Origin: Selaginella moellendorffii
Lineage: Eukaryota; Streptophyta; Lycopodiopsida; Selaginellales; Selaginellaceae
Direction of reading: 5' to 3'
NCBI RefSeq assembly: GCF_000143415.4
Contig: NW_003314262.1
Coordinates: 4,961,131-5,025,130 of the forward strand
Length of the DNA: 64,000 nucleotides
This document shows, one piece after another, positions 59,355 to 64,000 of the stretch. Position 1 is the stretch's first letter. Each line of letters begins with the position of its first letter. The translations under genes and the position numbers were made by a program. The notes below the pieces were generated by a model. It made no database searches. It was not told the origin of the DNA and worked only from the letters and a program-made list of their open reading frames with translations.

Positions 59355-60886
59355 CTAGATAGGTATCAGCTTGCGCCATCTTAAGAAGAGGATGACCGAA
59401 GCAAAGAAGAAAACTCCAACGAGCCCGGAGACAGTGATGATCCACTTGAAAGCCCAAGGGCGATCCGTCAGGGGAAGTGGAATGTTCATACCAAAAATGC
59501 CAGCAATGATGCTATAGAACGCCATCACAAACGTTGCCGTGGTCAGAATGAGCTCGAACTGAATAAGCTGATTCCGAACATGATCCTGTCACCCAAGACT
59601 TTAGTAACACATGTGGAGAAAGACGAGCTTACCAAATTAATATTGATCAAGTCTTCCGTGTCCTCGATATATTCTTCCAGCTGCAAGGTCATAGCTTGGG
59701 TCAATCATGTAGTTCTAGTACGAAATGTGAGACTTACAGAGGTCAGCTTGTTGAGAATCCCGTCGACCACCACAAAATAGGCTTCCAAAAGCATCTCCAC
59801 TTCATCCACTCCCTCTGCGTTACTTTCGGAGTTCATTCTGTCCAGCTTGTGCTTCCCAATGCTCTGGAGCTTTTCTAAAGTCCGTGCAGCTTGTGGAGAA
59901 CCAACAGGTGAGACAGGCGCGGACGCAGACATTACCGCAAACACGTTTCCAGCTTCTTTCTTTTTGGTAAGATAGAGTTCCGCCATGTCCTCGTCGTCAT
60001 CCATGAGCTGCTCGATCTCATCACGAACCTTCAAAAAATTCAAGTTAGAACACCCAGAAAATAGAGCAAGGTAGCACTTACCCGTTCCACTCGACGTTTC
60101 AAGCCAACTAGCCGACTTTTGAGTCGTCTAACGCGCTCCAGGTTCAAGGTGCTGATCCTCGACGCAAGCTTCTCCAGCAGAGGATATGCTTCATCTTCCA
60201 GCTCTGCAGTCTGATACCGAAAAGTTTAGAAAACGCTCGAGGTAGTTAAAAAAATTTAAAAAATTTAAAAATTTAAAAAATAAAACAGGAAAAAAACTCG
60301 TTACCTGTGCATCCAAGACCACGCAAGCCGTTTCTAAAGCAACCTCGAGTGCCTTCAGCTCAAACGGCAGCGCGTTCACGGACAAACCATCCAAAAGTTC
60401 CTCGTGATGGTTTGCTTGGGGAGAGGAGCTGTTGGGCTCTTTAAAATCGTAGCTCGACACATCAATCTTCTTACTTCCCGGAGATCGCCACTCGAAAGTC
60501 CCAGCATTGATGTGCTTGTTTGGAGCTATGCGTCTTCTTAGCTCACTCACGAACTGCAACACGTAGCTATCCAGCGAGTTGAGCACCAGTACCTCATCCG
60601 CGGTGATCACACACCGGATTTGCTCCAAGTTCACGACGATCGCCTTCTCCCTCCCCAGGATCGTGGACGGATACACGAACAGAGGGTCCAGCAGGCGAAG
60701 ATCACGACCTGGGAGCTGGCAGCGGCGCATTACCGTGAACTTGTCGGCCTCAAGAACGTGAGAGTTCCCGGCTGTATCGATTCTAATCCAGGACCTCACT
60801 CCAAGAGCTCGTTTCTTGGGGTCGATGACGAGCAGCGATGGCCGCTCGCGATCCCTGCCGAGCAACGGCGCCTTCAAATCCCCCAT
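59355..60886 (-). CDS. MRS2: MRS2/MGT magnesium transporter
   Basis: CorA-type Mg2+ channel of plants. Five exons, 60886-60305, 60210-60082, 60028-59738, 59680-59633 and 59585-59355, join in frame to 426 codons. The long N-terminal part has RDLRLLDPLFVYPSTIL and the helical bundle (LESA-type region ALETACVVLDAQ; ERVRRLKSRLVGLKRRVERV). The C-terminus has two membrane helices (about 362-381 and 393-415) with the signature GMN at residues 382-384 at the end of the first. The first ATG in frame is at 60886. An acidic loop DDDEDMAELYLTKK, common to this family, precedes the helices. The target membrane cannot be decided; no clear organelle signal is seen. Confidence 0.95.
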
Positions 60887-61172
60887 CCCGCTCACCTCCA
60901 GAGCTTATTCCATCAACCAGTCGGCGCGCTAAGCGAGCGCGAGTCGCTGGAAAGAACCGGCATTCTCACGATCGTCGCGACGAACCTGTGCCGCTGCCGC
61001 TGCTCCGAAGAACTATCGCTGCCCTAAAGAAGAACTACAGTGTTGGAGGGATCGACGTGGCAAAGAGCATGCGCTTTCCATATTTGATTTTCTAATCTTT
61101 TTCTAATGGCTTTGCCCTAACGAATATTCTTCCACTTTGAATTTAAGTATTTGAAAACAGGCGGGAAAGGCA

Positions 61173-63001
<1,829 letters not shown>

Positions 63002-63094
63002 TCACGATTTAAGCTGTAAAGCTCCACACGAATGGAGTCTACACGAGAGAAGAAGAAGAAAGCTATGGCTTGAAACTAGATTAAAAGCGCGCGC

Positions 63095-63102
63095 TTTTTA
63101 TG
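63095..63102 (-). promoter_or_regulatory. Probable TATA box of alpha-tubulin
   Basis: CATAAAAA on the minus strand about 115 bp before the ATG, in a GC-rich context. Position would fit a leader of some 85 bases. Confidence 0.35.
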
Positions 63103-63258
63103 CTGCGTCCGGGTGTAACCGCCCATTTCAGCCGACAACCGTGAACTGTCAGCCGGCATAGCCAACGTGGAACCCTAACCCCTTCTTTTCCCGCCCAAAT
63201 GACATCAATTTTGAATTTGAAATTAAGAAACCGCAAAATTTTCTCTTCGTCCTCGCTT

Positions 63259-64000
63259 TCACATTGCGAGAAAGCTCGCATAGAAAACTAGAGGAACAAA
63301 CATATTGTCCATTTGGGACGTGTAAGCCTCTAGCAATCCAGCAAGCACCGCAGGAATCGCTAACTGGTAAGTCTAAAAGAAAGAAAAATAAAACAATTAA
63401 AGGAAAGAAGTAGAAAAACAAATTGTGCAATTACCTGAAAGCATATAGGAGATACTAGTCTTTGAATGAGAGCGCACGAGAAACCCAAGGACATGATTCC
63501 AGCCATGGTGCCTTCCACTGTTTTCTCTGAAGGACACCAAGCTTATAAACCGTCACAAGATAGAAAATTGCTACTCACTGCTGGTACTGCTGATTCTCCA
63601 TGATCCATAGTTGTATCCAACGTATGATGCCTGGTAGAAAGAAGAAGCGACTCGTAAAAACGTTTATAAATCTCATTTCCATACCATTGTGTCGCCAATT
63701 CCGATGCTCAAAATTCCTGCGAGAGTTGCTAACGGTCGGAGTCTCCAGCCGTGATGAAACCAGACTGGTACTGCGCATCCAAGAAGCAAAGAAAAATGGC
63801 TATCAAGACGAGACAAGGAAGTTAGTTTTGGTCTCAAGGAATCATCTGTCCATACCTGACAATAAGCTTATCTGAGTCTCGATGATCAGCAAAAACAGCC
63901 ATGAATTCTGTGATCCTTGGTCCGATGTGTGGAATTTGCCATATCTAGGGATGAGGGAGCGTTAACAGACAAGAAAACTGTTTTAACCTTACCCTCAGCA
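63259..64000 (-). CDS. Dolichol kinase, 3' part
   Basis: CTP-dependent kinase of the ER membrane that makes dolichyl phosphate for N-glycosylation and related pathways. Only the C-terminal part lies in the window; the gene continues beyond 64000. Exons: 64000-63993 (partial), 63944-63856, 63799-63685, 63630-63579, 63526-63435 and 63363-63259, all in frame. Visible blocks: EFMAVFADHRDSDKLIV, LLGCAVPVWF, the CTP-binding region GIGDTMASYVGYNYG with KKTVEGTMAGI, and LLEAYTSQMDNMFVPLVFY near the end. Hydrophobic helices separate them. The acceptor at 63799 rather than a later CAG gives the conserved HFSLLLG stretch. Confidence 0.9.

Overview
The window looks like nuclear DNA of a land plant, most likely a lycophyte such as Selaginella moellendorffii (inference from gene content and architecture; no database was searched). 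Evidence: spliced plant genes (lipoxygenase, LUX-type GARP factor, pectin methylesterase, PDX2, CONSTANS-like B-box/CCT protein, alpha-tubulin with a C-terminal Tyr, MRS2 magnesium transporter, TRS120, dolichol kinase) with very short GT-AG introns, often 45-80 nt, set in GC-richer gene islands between AT-rich blocks full of decayed retrotransposons.

Layout. 0.5-3.7 kb: ancient AT-rich relic of a Ty3-type polyprotein. 5-6 kb: broken P-loop NTPase gene (-). 7.8-22.2 kb: gene island with lipoxygenase (+), LUX (-), alpha/beta-hydrolase (-), multipass membrane protein (-), pectin methylesterase (+) and PDX2 (-). 22.4-28 kb: METTL2-type tRNA methyltransferase (+) sharing a 148-bp promoter gap with PDX2, an unidentified small ORF, an intact single-exon P450 and two P450 wrecks. 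28.3-32.9 kb: Ty3-type element (-) with a miniature LTR element (TRIM) nested in it. 32.9-34.8 kb: AT-rich, no genes. 34.8-41.2 kb: Rho-N protein, F-box pseudogene and TRS120 (all -). 41.6-42 kb: decayed bulb-type lectin fragment. 44.18-49.19 kb: structurally complete but mutated Ty3-type element (+) with 175-bp LTRs. 49.3-51.9 kb: unrecognised multi-exon gene (-) whose 3' part is a tandem array of near-identical exons. 52-54.9 kb: repetitive AT-rich DNA. 54.9-64 kb: second gene island with STIC2/YbaB (+), CONSTANS-like (+), MRS2, alpha-tubulin and the 3' part of dolichol kinase (last three all -, 280-290 bp apart).

The genes are ordinary unlinked housekeeping and regulatory genes, not a pathway cluster. 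The unusual material is the repeat layer: three copies of one Ty3 family at three stages of C-to-T decay, a nested TRIM, a tandem-exon array next to one element, and several gene wrecks whose inactivating lesions can be read directly (11-bp deletion, 13-bp tandem duplication, in-frame TGA, homopolymer shift). Exon coordinates below come from reading splice sites and checking frame by hand; they are models, not transcript evidence.
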